DNA from: Semisulcospira habei
Taxonomy: Eukaryota; Mollusca; Gastropoda; Semisulcospiridae
Length of the DNA: 64,000 bases
Direction of reading: 5' to 3'
Assembly (NCBI GenBank): GCA_036245525.1
Contig: BTPG01000005.1
Span: 180,944,623-181,008,622, forward strand
Under the pieces are notes generated by a model. That model made no database searches. It was not told where the DNA came from and was given only the letters and a program-made list of their open reading frames with translations. The translations under genes were made by a program, and so were the position numbers. Positions 32,232 to 43,192 of this stretch are shown in pieces. Each line of letters begins with the position of its first letter. Position 1 is the stretch's first letter.

Positions 32232-32445
32232 TTAACTAATTCAGCCCTGACGCCCTACAGCAGGAGATGGATCGACCATGATAATTCAAGGGGAGTGCCA
32301 GATTAGCTTGGCGCCTGTCGGCGCCAAACTAATCTGGCACTGCCCTTGAATTATCATGGCCGAGCCATCTCTTGCAACTGGTGTATAGTCATTAGATGAC
32401 GCCTCCAAAATGTCGGAAATACGTCCGTCGGGCTGAATGAATTAA
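32232..32445 (+). mobile_element. Family B MITE, TTAA-bounded
   Basis: TTAACTAATTCAGCCCTGAC and GGGCTGAATGAATTAA bound arms GTGCCAGATTAGCTTGGCGC and GCCAAACTAATCTGGCACTG. Confidence 0.9.
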
Positions 32446-32634
32446 ACTACCGCTACAACAATACACGAATTGATGTTCCTTTTCCGAGTTACTTTTACCG
32501 CCAAAACCTTTGAGCGGCAACAGGAGCTTGATCTAGAATTTACACAAAGTCCGAAGATATAACATTACATTACATAATCATTACATAATCATAGTCCAAG
32601 AGGTCGAAACCTTAAGAAACTCCTCCCCCCCTGC

Positions 32635-32690
32635 CCCCGCCCCCCCCCCCCCCCCCCCCCCCCCGCCCCCCCCCCCTCTCCCCCACCACC
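32635..32690. repeat. poly-C tract
   Basis: Almost uninterrupted C with a few G, followed by CT-rich sequence and A-rich sequence. Confidence 0.95.
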
Positions 32691-32728
32691 AAAAAAAAGA
32701 AAAAAAGAATTAAAAAAAGATGCCATTA

Positions 32729-32730
32729 AA

Positions 32731-32784
<54 letters not shown>
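32729..32784. repeat. (AAT)n microsatellite
   Basis: About 18 AAT units. Confidence 0.95.
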
Positions 32785-32786
<2 letters not shown>

Positions 32787-32978
32787 AACGTTGTTGAAGT
32801 TGGAATGTGAAACGTTTCATCGCGTGCATCGATACAATGCAGCAACATCGTATACATCATTCAATTGGCACAGTATTAAATTAGGCTGCGCAGTAGAATA
32901 CGCAAATGATAGAAAGGTCATACAAATGCTAGACCTCTTTGCATAGACCAGAAAAACAGAAATCAGCATTTGTAGTAT

Positions 32979-33066
32979 TGGCGCCAAGCTCATCTGACAA
33001 TGCGGCTCTTGTATTATCACTGTACAGCCATCTCCTGCTGTAGTGGATAATGCAATCAGCTCGTTA
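32979..33066. repeat. Family B right half, degenerate
   Basis: GGCGCCAAGCTCATCTGACA then GCCATCTCCTGCTGTAGTG. Confidence 0.6.
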
Positions 33067-33245
33067 AACGGAGACTGTCTCAGTGTCTGAGAAACAGCAA
33101 ATTCCGATTAGGGGGTTTGTTTCCGTCCTGGATTCATAAATTGTGAGACCTTTACTGACAAAGCAAGCTTGAAGGAACCAGTTAATCTCAATAATAGCCT
33201 CAAACCACTGGCATCACAATCAGTCTCCGGTCAATTCGCTAAATG

Positions 33246-33327
33246 TCACCGGGCCGACGTCGGCCGCTGATGGCCGGCGCACGGATGTGCGCATGCCAGC
33301 GGCGGCCGACGTAGGCCCGATGATTTT
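33246..33327. repeat. Family E palindrome
   Basis: TCACCGGGCCGACGTCGGCC and GGCGGCCGACGTAGGCCCGA flank GGCGCACGGATGTGCGC. Confidence 0.88.
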
Positions 33328-33816
33328 CTATTCCAGTAACAACAACCAAAAACTGAAAAAAAGAAAAAGAACCAGGAACCCTTGTGCGTCGCGCATTCAT
33401 AAATCTTGGCCATTCAAGTTAACACAGCACCCGTATGGTATTGCGGCTGATAAAGTGATTGTGTCTCTATTGCTCTCCAACTTCCCGTGCCAATGACGTC
33501 ATTTCCTCAACTGCGCCGGCGCAATCTCTTTCACTGCGCGTGCGTTAAGTTTCCACTGACGTGCACCTGATTCAGCAGCTGTGGTAACCGATGCGCGGCA
33601 TGCAAAGGTGATTACCAAAGACTTAAGTCTCCATTTCACACACGGGCTTGTCAGCGCAGCAATCGAGGGAGACAACCAGTGAGCAATCCTCTTTTGTGCA
33701 CGTCAGGCGTGTCTCACGGTCGCAGACAGCGGAATGCAATGGTCCGTTTATCAGACAAATGTTTCTGGGCGTAACCTCTTTCTATTCCTACAAGCTGTGT
33801 TTCTCTTACGTGAGGT
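33328..33816. other. No gene recognised
   Basis: Contains only a family-L half arm at 33662-33681. Confidence 0.4.
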
Positions 33817-33887
33817 TTAACTCATTCGAGGCGTGCCGCCTCCGGATACGCGGCGTATCCGGAGGCGGCACGTCTCGAATGAGTTAA
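33817..33887. mobile_element. Family C MITE, TTAA-bounded, nearly perfect palindrome
   Basis: TTAACTCATTCGAGGCGTG and CACGTCTCGAATGAGTTAA with inner CCTCCGGATACGCGG/CGTATCCGGAGG; one mismatch per arm by eye. Confidence 0.9.
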
Positions 33888-34023
33888 ACGGTCTTGTGCA
33901 CCACAGCCTGGCTGGGACCAGAGAGAAATAATTAAATATAATTTTTCTTTAAAGATTAAAGAAATCCAGACCAAATGGGCCGTGGCTGCCAAGCGTGTAA
34001 AATGCACAGATCAACTCAGCGAA

Positions 34024-34070
34024 GAAAGAAGCACGCTTAGAAAAGACAGTTACAACACAATTTATTCTTT
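34024..34070 (+). repeat. Unnamed dispersed repeat N
   Basis: GAAGCACGCTTAGAAAAGAC then AGTTACAACACAATTTATTC. Related: 35533-35580 (+), 24446-24485 (-). Confidence 0.65.
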
Positions 34071-34100
34071 GGGTTATCATTCTCTATATATATATATATA

Positions 34101-34207
34101 TACTGACGATTAAAAGAAATGCGACATTTTTGGAACCGCCACCGGAAACACTTCAGTGTTTCAGATGATTCCCAAAATGTCGCATCAGTTTCTTTTGCTC
34201 GTCAGTA
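34101..34207. mobile_element. Family H mariner-like MITE, TA-flanked
   Basis: TACTGACGATTAAAAGAAAT and GTTTCTTTTGCTCGTCAGTA are the ends. TGCGACATTTTTGGAA and TTCCCAAAATGTCGCA are inner arms. The CTGACG...CGTCAG ends next to TA fit Tc1/mariner-type insertion. Confidence 0.75.
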
Positions 34208-34886
34208 TAATTTGTTTCTGTTCACTGTCAGTGTTCTTTGACAGTAATCAGAAAAGGCATATCGTGTACATTGTAGAAATGTAGTTTTTTTTTTTCTTTC
34301 TACCGATGCCTATGTTATTCAGTACAAATAAATAAATACACAAACATTCTACGGGAACCCCTCATTCTTTACCTGTCTCCCATTGCGTGATTCACTACAT
34401 GCCAATATTCATAAATATTCAAGCAATAACTTTTCTTCGCTCTTCAGCTGTGTCCATATGCGTGTGTTCAATCCTTTTGGTCAATTTATCATGCAAATAT
34501 TCAGAAACATAAACTCTCGCGAGCGTGAATCGTCTCCCGTTGCGTGTGTATATTGAAATCGGAAATCGTGCAAACAACTAACAAGGTAATTCTAGCACTC
34601 AAAAATTCCGCAATTACCATAGCGTGGGTTCCGAAACGCGGCGCTTCATTTTTATGTTCCTAACACTTGCGGAACTCTGCTGTCTTTTGGGGGGTCCCTC
34701 TCTGACCTCCAGCGCCAAGCGAGGACTCGGACCGGGATAGATCGAACGTGAATGCTCCTGATTAGTGCCAGACCAGTATCAAGTTACAAATCTGAAGATC
34801 TGTGACACCCTGCTGCCTTAAAAAAAAGCTCACAGGTTGTAGTACTTCTAGTGCTAATCTGCTGTGGGTGTTGACTACCTTGGCTG
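34208..34886. other. No gene recognised
   Basis: AT-rich; the 144-codon minus frame (34762-35196) runs through an inverted repeat and has no motif. Confidence 0.4.
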
Positions 34887-34957
34887 ACAAGCTGAAGTGT
34901 AGTGTTTGATTAACTTTCCCTATGGAAGGAGGGGAAGTTAAGAAAACACTACACTTG
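34887..34957. repeat. Inverted repeat, single copy
   Basis: AAGTGTAGTGTTTGATTAAC and GTTAAGAAAACACTACACTT flank TTTCCCTATGGAAGGAGGGG. No other copy is seen in the window. Confidence 0.8.
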
Positions 34958-35291
34958 GGAAGCCAGCAGTCGACCCATCTTCCACGACCTGATCGCGCCG
35001 AACAGTAGTCGATCCGAAATTGATATAGGAGCCATCTGCACCTCTTGCGAGCCTTCTGTCTTGCGGAAAGGAAGGCCCGTTCGTGTTTATGGCCGTTCCG
35101 TAGTTTATGGGCCGTTGGTCCTCGCGAAACAGTCACTGTCACTGTTTTGGCACAAGAGGATTTAGGTCTTTTTCTACCCAGTAAGCCACAGGCCATCGGG
35201 CCGAGAGTTGGCAGAGGTCCTCCTGCGGCGCGTTACCGGAGGGTTACACCTTCACTTTAAAAGGTTACAGGGAAATAGTCCGCGAAACACT
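34958..35291. other. No gene recognised
   Basis: No recognised content. Confidence 0.4.
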
Positions 35292-35514
35292 AGCGAGGTT
35301 ACGTTTTCGCCGGACGACTCCCTCGAAAGATAAGTCATGGTACAGAACCAGCTTGTGCCGTAAGCATCTCTAAGAGGCATATATCCTCATGAGCAGGGAT
35401 CTATGCCAAATGGAAATGGTTGGAGTGTTGTCTATGCTTACAGTGGAAGCAGCTTGTCCGCTGTGACATATCGTTCGTTTTTGGGAGTCGTTCGTTGCAA
35501 ACGAAGCCTCACTA
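35292..35514 (+). mobile_element. Family A2 element
   Basis: GCGAGGTTACGTTTTCGCCG and CGTTGCAAACGAAGCCTCAC are the ends. The centre holds a shortened AAGAGGCATATATCCTCATG hairpin and GGTTGGAGTGTTGTCTATGC. Confidence 0.75.
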
Positions 35515-35599
35515 CCTCCTAGGTTAACGGAAAAAAGAAACACGCTTGGAATGGACAAGTAGAACACAATTTATTTAATTTTCGGGTTGAACCCCGTTT

Positions 35600-36073
35600 T
35601 CAAAGTGGACATGACCATTTTTTTTTTTTTTTTTTTTAAACTTGGGGTGCAGTTTATAAACGCGATTGGCAGTTACCTTCTAACTTCCTGGTATGGATTT
35701 CATTCTGAGTAAAGAGCGTCACGATGCCACTGAAACAGGTTTCTACCGTAATACTAGCAGACTGTCAGAAAATGGCAAAAGTCGGTCGTGGTGAAACTGG
35801 AAACGGCCACAGAGACGAACAGGGATGTGTGTTCTGTGACAGTGTATCGAATTTTTCGTTCCTGATCTGTTCGAAAATAACAGCACAGAACTGTCTGGTT
35901 TTCGGCTTGCAATCATTTTAACACTTTTATCGCAAGTGGACGCAGACAAGTCCACACAGAACGTTTGAACGACATAACGAGATTTCCCTTTCTTTGCACA
36001 TCCTTCACTGCGATCGCTTTATATCCAATCGAGGCGTGCAAACAAGCTGGCTGCACTGACCAACCACTCGCCT
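35600..36073. other. No gene recognised
   Basis: Has a poly-T tract at 35619-35637; TTAACACTTTTATCGCAAGTG near 35920 is a possible decayed family-A end. Confidence 0.4.
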
Positions 36074-36139
36074 CCAAGAGTCATAGATGCTCATGAGCCA
36101 CCGCAACTGCGGGGGCTCAGGAGAATCTATACCTCTTGC
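36074..36139. repeat. Family A hairpin
   Basis: CCAAGAGTCATAGATGCTCA and GGAGAATCTATACCTCTTGC, centre CACCGCAACTGCGGGGG. Confidence 0.85.
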
Positions 36140-36376
36140 CTACCAAAGCTGGGCGATGTTATCAGCCGCACGGTGTTTGTAGTACGGGGAGAATGACATT
36201 GTTTTCAGGCTCGTTGTGCATCACGTATCTAGTCCTGCGCGTGCCGTCGCTAAGTAAGTTTAGAGGAGTACCAACGACCGTCTCCGGCAGACGGAGCATC
36301 ATCCCCTTTATCCACACGCAATTATCTCAGGGGGAGCAAGCGCCGCGACGAGGTGCCGGACTGCAGTTGGCTAATG

Positions 36377-36622
36377 AGAGAGGTTTCGTCTGCTACGAAC
36401 GACTCCCCACCAACGAACGAGGGCGAAGTCATGGCGGACAGCAAGCTTGCGCCATAAGCATAGAGACGACACTCCGGCCAATGTTGTCCGGACTAATGAA
36501 AATCTATGCCAGCTGGCGATGTTTGCAGAGTTGTCTACGCTTATGGTACACGTTGGTAGTGACTGACTTTGATCGCTTTCTTCTGTTTTTGGGAGTCGTC
36601 CGACGTAAACGTAACCTCACTA
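36377..36622 (+). mobile_element. Family A2 element
   Basis: GAGAGGTTTCGTCTGCTACG and CGACGTAAACGTAACCTCAC ends. GCCATAAGCATAGAGACGAC and GTTGTCTACGCTTATGG are the inner arms. Confidence 0.75.
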
Positions 36623-36866
36623 TTTTTGAGGTTTTCGCACTTTTGAAAATTTTCCACTTTCTCCTGCGTGTCAAGAAGAGTGTAAAGTTTGGTTGATTGA
36701 AGTTGGCGTATTTCGAAATTACACTGATTAGAAAACTAGATCTAAAATGGTTGGCATTCCTTGACTTTCTGTGACTAGTTTACTTGGTGCTTTTAGCGCA
36801 CAATCTAAAAGTTCACCCGCGACTCTACGAACGCCTATTCTGCACACTGTAAGCGCTGCGGGAGTT

Positions 36867-37082
36867 TTAACCGATTCACTGTCGAGAAAAAGTGAAAGCG
36901 ATCCAACTGCAAGAGGCATAGATCCTCATGAGCCCCCGCGACAGCGGGGGCTCATGAGGATCTATGCCTCTTGCTGGGACCAATTTGTATCCACGTTCCT
37001 TCGTACGGTTGTGACTTAAGTTCGTCGAACGAACAACGATTTTAGAAACAAAACGGTCGTCCAGTGACGGGAAATGGGTTAA
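36867..37082 (+). mobile_element. Family A MITE, TTAA-bounded, perfect hairpin
   Basis: TTAACCGATTCACTGTCGAG and CCAGTGACGGGAAATGGGTTAA bound it. The hairpin at 36909-36974 is a perfect 66-nt palindrome apart from the loop GACAG. Its right TTAA (37079-37082) starts the next element. Confidence 0.92.
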
Positions 37083-37172
37083 TCATTTGTCTGCCAGTAG
37101 CGCTTTTCGTGCTGGTATCACCTCCAGGAAAAGCGCTACGCTACCCACAGCAAAACAGTCGCTGTGCCGCAC
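37079..37172. mobile_element. Family D element, right end lost
   Basis: TTAATCATTTGTCTGCCAG, with arms AGCGCTTTTCGTG and GGAAAAGCGCTACG. It shares the TTAA with the family-A element on its left. Confidence 0.75.
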
Positions 37173-37313
37173 TGGTACCTCGTTGTCACGCTTTCTCCTC
37201 CTGTAACTTGGTGACAGACATTTGAGGGGTGTATTACAGATGCATAGCGCTATCAGCAACAACCGACGCTCTTACAACAGCGCCCCTGAATATGCATATA
37301 ACAATCTGCTTGT

Positions 37314-37576
<263 letters not shown>

Positions 37577-37581
37577 AAGGG

Positions 37582-37672
37582 TTTTCCCTTTGGCTGTCGG
37601 CAGCGCTTTTTGTCGAGATGATTCCTGCAGGAATCACCTCGACAATAGCGCTACCGACAGCCAAAGGGTTAC
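37582..37672. mobile_element. Family D MITE, near-perfect palindrome
   Basis: CCCTTTGGCTGTCGGCAGCG and GCTACCGACAGCCAAAGGGTTA with inner GATGATTCCTGCAGGAATCA. It is the single-copy form of the arm found in the 94-bp array. Confidence 0.9.
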
Positions 37673-38100
37673 AGAAGAGTTTGCTCGTTGTTCACGCTCG
37701 TAATGCGAGATTCTCGCCCGATGAAGAACGTGTGTATTTTGTGTGCTGGTCATGAAGGTAACGACCGGCATAATGTATCAATGTCCTGCAGAACAAACAC
37801 AGCAACACCAACATCACCAACAACGACGACGACAACTACAATAGCCAACACGACAACAACAACAACTCCATAGTTACCAACAAGGTTCTCATTATAATGT
37901 ATTAATTGCGTGCCGTGTGTGATTTTTGGCGTTAGGGCTTTGCGCCTAAGTTTCACCAAAACTCAAAGACTGACAAGGACGCAACGAAATGTTTCAGAAT
38001 AGCTGAAATATAACATTTTCCAAACCGAAAAAAATGCTATGTTAGTCTACACAGTCCCCCAACTGAACGTTTTCGAATCTGCCAACGCGCCACTCAAACC
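37673..38100. other. No gene recognised
   Basis: (ACA)-rich stretch at 37793-37870; nothing else is seen. Confidence 0.4.
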
Positions 38101-38101
38101 A

Positions 38102-38265
38102 GCGAGGTTTTGTTTGTGACAAACGACTACCGACAACGAACAAAAGGTGAAATCGCGGTTGCGATAACCAGCTCGTATCCAAAGCGCATTCACAACACTC
38201 CAAGGGCTCACGAGGATCTATGCCTCTTGGAGATGTTTGGACTGTTGTCTAAACTTATGGGAGCT
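38102..38265 (+). mobile_element. Family A2 element, right end lost
   Basis: GCGAGGTTTTGTTTGTGACA begins it; CTCTTGGAGATGTTTGGACT is the inner right arm. The left hairpin arm is missing. Confidence 0.65.
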
Positions 38266-38420
38266 TCGCTCTCAATACGATACTGCCGTCACGGTTAGTC
38301 TGTCTCAGACCATTGGTAAATAAAATAGTCGGAACGTTTTCCAATTTTCGGGTCGATATACTCGTTGCGCTGTAACATCCAATTACGTTTCACGGAGGAG
38401 TCTGTGGCGTGGATATATGA

Positions 38421-38525
38421 ATATAGTTCAAGGGTAGTGCCAAATTAGCTTGGCGAGTTGACAGGCGCCAAGCTAATCTGGCACTACCCTTGAACTATAA
38501 TGGCCGATCCACCTCCTGCTGTGTT
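38421..38525. mobile_element. Family B hairpin
   Basis: TATAGTTCAAGGGTAGTGCC and GGCACTACCCTTGAACTATA are perfect arms; centre CTTGGCGAGTTGACAGGCGC. TTAA ends are not visible. Confidence 0.85.
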
Positions 38526-39022
38526 GTCTTAACGATAAGCAGCACTGTGCAATAACACAGCAAGTTTCACGACACGAGTGACGCACACACAGCTTTCAAT
38601 CCGTCAAAACTTGCAGCTCAACTCGACAATAAAAGAAAAAAAAAAGATGAGAAAGAACACCGTGCAACCACCGCAACCTGAACAAACTATCAATCGACGA
38701 AACAAATCCGGAAGTGAAAGAGGCTAAACCAAAAACCGAAAAACAAAAAGTAAGGCGATCTTGAAGGAGATCGAAAGTTTTTGCCCTTTGCAAAATCCGC
38801 TTAGAGAGATATGCTCGCACTGTCCACGGGGCTAAAAGCTATGGCCCAATAAGCAAAAGGCCAAAGGCCCGGCGTTAGATGTTGTTGACCCTTTGCACAG
38901 CCTGCCGGGTAGACCGACATCGGCCGATGATCTTTTTTTTGTGCGCACTTGAAGGGGGCAGGGGGAGGGGGGGGGGCAGGGGGAGGGGGGCAGGGGGGTG
39001 GGGGGGAGACCACGGGGGAGAA
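38526..39022. other. No gene recognised
   Basis: Has a partial family-E arm (ACCGACATCGGCCGATGATC at 38911-38930) and a G-rich tract 38955-39006. Confidence 0.4.
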
Positions 39023-39220
39023 CAAACCTCTTCACTGCCGAAAAAAAGAGAACATGAATCAGCTGCAAGAGACCTAGATCCTCATGAGCCCCCGCGACAG
39101 CGGGGGCTCATGAGGATCTAGGTCTCTTGCTGAGACCATGCTAGGGTTTTGACTTTTGGTCGTTGAATGAAGAACGATTTCAACAACAAGCAAAAGGTGC
39201 AGTGGCAGGAAAGAGGTTAA
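39023..39220 (+). mobile_element. Family A MITE with matched arm change
   Basis: ACAAACCTCTTCACTGCCG and GTGGCAGGAAAGAGGTTAA ends. The hairpin at 39065-39130 is perfect and has GACCTAG/CTAGGTC in both arms where the consensus is GGCATAG/CTATGCC. Confidence 0.9.
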
Positions 39221-39767
39221 ACACTCGGAAAAGTTCGACAGTTTCTAATCTTTAGTGATTTGAAACAAACAAACAAAAAACGACCTTGCACTCAGTTATT
39301 CAAGAAGTTTTGCAGTCGATCACAACTCACAAGAGCCTCAAAAAAACGTCAAGCAAACGAGACTACTCGGAAAATCTCTTATCTTTCGATTGCACAAGCC
39401 TGAGAAGACCTCGTTGCATTTATTCACACTGGCAGTCTATCACAACAACTAGTGGCTCGAAAAAGATCGAGAGAGAAAAAATGAGAAGGCCATTAAAGTC
39501 ATTGAACGGGTAACTTGCATAGCGTTGGTCTTTTCCAATTTATAAAGACAAAGAGTGCTCGGAAATTCGCGGGGGAGAGGGGGGGGGGGGGAATTCAAAA
39601 GAAGGAATTCAGCAAAAACTTTTCACGTATTCAAACTGCTTGTCTATCAAAATGCGTTATTCGAATTCGAACCGATTAATGAAAGTAAGAAAGAAAATCT
39701 TTAAATCCGTCATCGTTTCGAAGGAGAACTACCATGCAACAACCTTGTGAACTAAGCAGTGTATTAG
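39221..39767. other. No gene recognised
   Basis: Poly-G tract 39580-39591; nothing else is seen. Confidence 0.4.
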
Positions 39768-39799
39768 TTAATCCCTTTGGCTGTCGGGGTAGCGTGTTA
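39768..39799. mobile_element. Family D left end, cut by SINE-1
   Basis: TTAATCCCTTTGGCTGTCGG then GTAGCG; SINE-1 sequence follows at once. Confidence 0.7.
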
Positions 39800-39800
39800 T

Positions 39801-40010
39801 CAAATACAAGCGATCAAAAATCTCTGTAACTTCAGTAGCTGACTGGCCCTTCGTTTGTCTTGTACTGTGTTTGTCTTAAATGGCGTAAATCCGTGTCTGT
39901 TTCGTGAGTGTGTGTGTGTTGGGTTTCAGGCGCGGCGCTTTGAGTCGATTTCCCCCAAATTGAGAAAAAGCGCCTATATAATAACGGTATTATTATTATT
40001 ATTATTATCT
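39801..40010 (+). mobile_element. SINE-1 (ATT-tailed), 5'-truncated copy
   Basis: It starts at CAAATACAAGCGATCAAAAA and ends with GCGCCTATATAATAACGG plus (ATT)n. It is nearly identical by eye to 5080-5283. Confidence 0.85.
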
Positions 40011-40084
40011 GGAAGGTTCCTACCGGTATCATGGCAACGACAAAAAGTGCTACGGAAAGTAGGAAAAAGCAAAATTCTCTCCCC

Positions 40085-40148
40085 TGACAGCCCGCCGTGA
40101 GATGACCCTAGTAGCTTGCTCGGCGTTAAACCCAAATAACTAACTAGC
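40085..40148 (+). mobile_element. SINE tail fragment
   Basis: GCCCGCCGTGAGATGACC then CGGCGTTAAACCCAAATAAC, the same tail as the minus-strand element at 3419. Confidence 0.6.
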
Positions 40149-40250
40149 CCCCTGGCAGTGCTTTTTCATACTTGCTTGGTAGTTTCTTTTAAATTATAAG
40201 CACTGGCAAAGGTTGAACAGAGGCCAAGAAGAGTCATCAGATTCCAGCGA

Positions 40251-40320
40251 GCAAAAGGTCCTCGGGCTAATGTCGGACTTAGCTGGCCCGCGTCCGACGT
40301 CGGCCCTGAGGACCTTTTCG
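40251..40320. repeat. Family E palindrome with deleted centre
   Basis: GCAAAAGGTCCTCGGGCTAA and CGGCCCTGAGGACCTTTTCG remain; the GCGCACAGCCGTGCGC loop is missing. Confidence 0.85.
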
Positions 40321-40449
40321 GCTCACTGGGATGAACGCGTCTGTCAGAAAGTCGTCACTCACAAAACAACTATAACGCCCAGCAAATCTGCTGCGTCCTA
40401 CCTGGCAAAGGTTAAATAGGGGCCAAGAAGAGACATCAGATTCCAGCGA

Positions 40450-40543
40450 GCAAAAGGTCCTCGGGCCAACGTCGGACTTTGCTGGCCCGCGCACAGCCGT
40501 GCGCGGGCCAGCTAAGTCCGACGTCGGCCCTGAGGACCTTTTC
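40450..40543. repeat. Family E palindrome, complete
   Basis: CAAAAGGTCCTCGGGCCAAC and GGCCCTGAGGACCTTTT, centre CCCGCGCACAGCCGTGCGCG. Confidence 0.9.
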
Positions 40544-40626
40544 GGCTCACCGGGATGAACCGGCGCGTCAGAAAAGTCGTCGCTCCAAAAACTATAACGC
40601 CCAGCAAATTTGCTGCGTCCTACCTG

Positions 40627-41155
40627 GGCCAATGGCCTATCGAAACCTTACGACTCAAGCCGACATAAAATTGCATTGCCTGGACCATAAACCTACCAAA
40701 TAAAAGTGACTTTAGCATCCGATGAGTCAACAAACGGTTCGTGCGCACAGAGGCAGCAGCGCGGAGAAAAGACAGTCGACAAACCGAAACGCCTGTCCGC
40801 CTGTCAATTTGCAACCGGGGTCAGTCGCCTCGATTGGCACAAGCGTTGTCTGACATTTCTTGCAAATGCGTGATGTTCTGTGATTTAGGACCTTAGGAGT
40901 GCCATACGTAAGATCGGAAATCAAAAGACCAGCGAATCTAGAATCAACAGAGCCAAAAGATTCCCCCCCCCCCACTCCGCCCCCACCCCCCACCCCACCC
41001 CACCCCGAAAGAAAAGAAAAAGATAAAGAAGAAATGGAGTATCTGTACAACTCTCATACAATGACTCTCCCTGAGGCTGGCTTTTAATAAATTAAGGTCG
41101 AAATCACCCCGACTCGAGGAGTTGTCATGTAAAGATTGCACACCAGTCCCTGGAA
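40627..41155. other. No gene recognised
   Basis: Contains a family-F scrap (GTGATTTAGGACCTTAGG at 40880) and a C-rich tract 40965-41006. Confidence 0.4.
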
Positions 41156-41156
41156 T

Positions 41157-41285
41157 AGGTCGACCAAGATCGTTCAAGGGTAGCGCCAGAATAGCTTGGC
41201 GCCTGTCGGCGCCAAGCTATTCTGCCACTACCCTTGAACTAGCCTTGATCACTACCCTTGAACTACCCTTAATCACTGTCGTGTC
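41157..41285. mobile_element. Family B hairpin
   Basis: GTTCAAGGGTAGCGCCAGAA and TTCTGCCACTACCCTTGAAC with the perfect centre TAGCTTGGCGCCTGTCGGCG. Part of the right flank is repeated (CACTACCCTTGAACTA). Confidence 0.85.
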
Positions 41286-41485
41286 ATGGCTGATTGGGCA
41301 CACAACATGCTATTAGGCGCGATTCCAGTGGTTTATACGCGCCACGCAATTCTTCTCTAATCCCAAGAGTTCATTCGTACCGACAATGCGCGAGCAACGC
41401 GCACTGATGAGACGTGAGACAGTAGAAAGAACCGATAATGTATTTGTTTTAAATTGTCCCCGCTAGTACTGCTCATCTGCATTCT

Positions 41486-41702
41486 TTCACCCCTTCCGTG
41501 CCGCTGTACGTACATTTTTGTTCCTGAATTTTTTTGTTCATTTCAACGGCCAAAAGTCAAAACCGCCCAAGATCCTTTGATACAAACTGGTCTCAGCAAG
41601 AGATAAAGATCCGCATGAGCCCCCGCAGTCGCGGGGGCTCATGAGGATCTATGTCTCTTGCAGTTGATCTTGTTCACTTTTATTCGGCAGTGAAGGGGTT
41701 AA
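41486..41702 (-). mobile_element. Family A MITE
   Basis: TTCACCCCTTCCGTGCCG and TCGGCAGTGAAGGGGTTAA ends; hairpin at 41596-41661 with CCCCCGCAGTCGCGGGGG. Confidence 0.88.
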
Positions 41703-41944
41703 ATTTATCGCTACGGCAAAGTACCACACTAGTTCTGACCTTCAGGAATAGTTAGGCCACTGACTGTTTGACGTTGTACGTATCGATTTCAAACTTGTCT
41801 TCCCAAACTCACCTCAGTCAGTTGTCTTTAGTGATGAACACTTTGTCACGTTGAAAAAAAAAAAAAAAACCCAAAAAACAACAACAGCCAACTCCAGCCA
41901 GAAACACATCAGTCAACTTCTAAGGAAGGCACAAGACATTTAAG

Positions 41945-42017
41945 TACATTTTTATGAAAAGCGAGATTTTCATTGCGTTGCAATGACAATTTCGCTTTTC
42001 AGTTTCACAAAAATGTA
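41945..42017. repeat. Family J palindrome
   Basis: TACATTTTTATGAAAAGCGA and CGCTTTTCAGTTTCACAAAAATGTA ends; centre GCGTTGCAATG. Confidence 0.8.
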
Positions 42018-42618
42018 TTTGCTGTTTCCTACGGCCGGTTAATCAAGTTTCTTCTTACTGACTTCATTACGGGTGACACGCGCTAGCACAATGCGCAAAT
42101 AATTCCCAAGTGATCACAAACACACGTCTTCAGCGGCATTTGAAACTTCGATGAAACGTGCACAACAATTGTAGCAACACAAAAAGCACTTTGCCATGAT
42201 TCTGTTTTACAACCGCGGCCGGCCACACACACCACCGCCAAGCACATTCCAACACTGAGTACTCCGCTGTTCGAGTTTCGCTGTCACGTTTCCACAATGA
42301 GTGATGCCTCTGTGATCATTTCCTGGAAGTCTGCGAGAGGAAAAAAGCCAGTGCGAGAAAAATGCCTCAGGTTATACTAAAGTGTAGAGTCAGATCAGTC
42401 CTCCACCAAAACCCTTAAAGCCTACGCGCGGCATAGACTCACATGCACACGCGTCTGCTGAAAGCCTTGTCAGCTTGAACTAGGGGTCTTGTTTTCTAAC
42501 AGAAATCCGAGTCATTTGCGAGATGCATAGACTGATCACATGTGCACACACGCAGAAAGTCCTTCAACTTCTCACAGGCACACATTCTGATGCCAAAAAA
42601 TTCAGTCCGGGGATTTTT
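42018..42618. other. No gene recognised
   Basis: No recognised content. Confidence 0.4.
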
Positions 42619-42684
42619 GCAAGAGACGTAGATTCTCATGAGCCCCCGCGGCTGCGGGGGCTTTTGAGAATCTATGCCTCTTGC
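42619..42684. repeat. Family A hairpin
   Basis: GCAAGAGACGTAGATTCTC and GAGAATCTATGCCTCTTGC, centre CCCCCGCGGCTGCGGGGG. Confidence 0.88.
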
Positions 42685-43192
42685 TGATATGGGGCCTCAC
42701 CGCTCACCTCCTCAATCGTCGATGTTTAGGTGTAGGATTGTGTACGGTGGCCGCACGCCGCCACTGCTAGTATTGCTAAATGGACCGGGCCCCGCAGCAG
42801 AACACGTTAGATAACAATGGAAACAGAACTGTGACCACGGTGGGCAACCTTCTGCTACCAGGACACTATGAGCTGTATCAAGTATCGTGCGTCAACTCCG
42901 TTGTAATTTCTCTGTGTGGCTAGCATGACAAAACAAAAGAGACAACACTGTGCCAACGTGGGCACACCTTTATTTACAGTAAGCACAGTAAGAGCTGTGT
43001 CTAATATCAATTCTGTTGTAATTGTGTTGTCTGTTGCAAAAGCACTACAATATTTCAAGTATTGATTCTTTTGCATTTTTGCTTTGTGACTTGCAAAAAA
43101 ATTAACGGACTCAGATAATGTTTCATTGCAATCTCCAGTATCAAATGTCCTAGCTGTATGGAACGTCATCAGTATGAAGTGTTAACATGCCA
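42685..43192. other. No gene recognised
   Basis: No recognised content; a 104-codon minus frame lacks motifs. Confidence 0.4.

Larger units (their letters stand above)
40203..40626. repeat. Tandem duplication of about 200-224 bp carrying family E
   Basis: CTGGCAAAGGTTGAACAG at 40203 and CTGGCAAAGGTTAAATAG at 40402 begin two copies, each ending in CAAATYTGCTGCGTCCTACC. The first copy lacks about 25 bp at the hairpin centre. Confidence 0.88.

Noticed and set aside
34762..35196. 144-codon minus-strand frame
   Set aside because: It crosses a long inverted repeat, has no recognisable domain and no neighbouring exon or signal.
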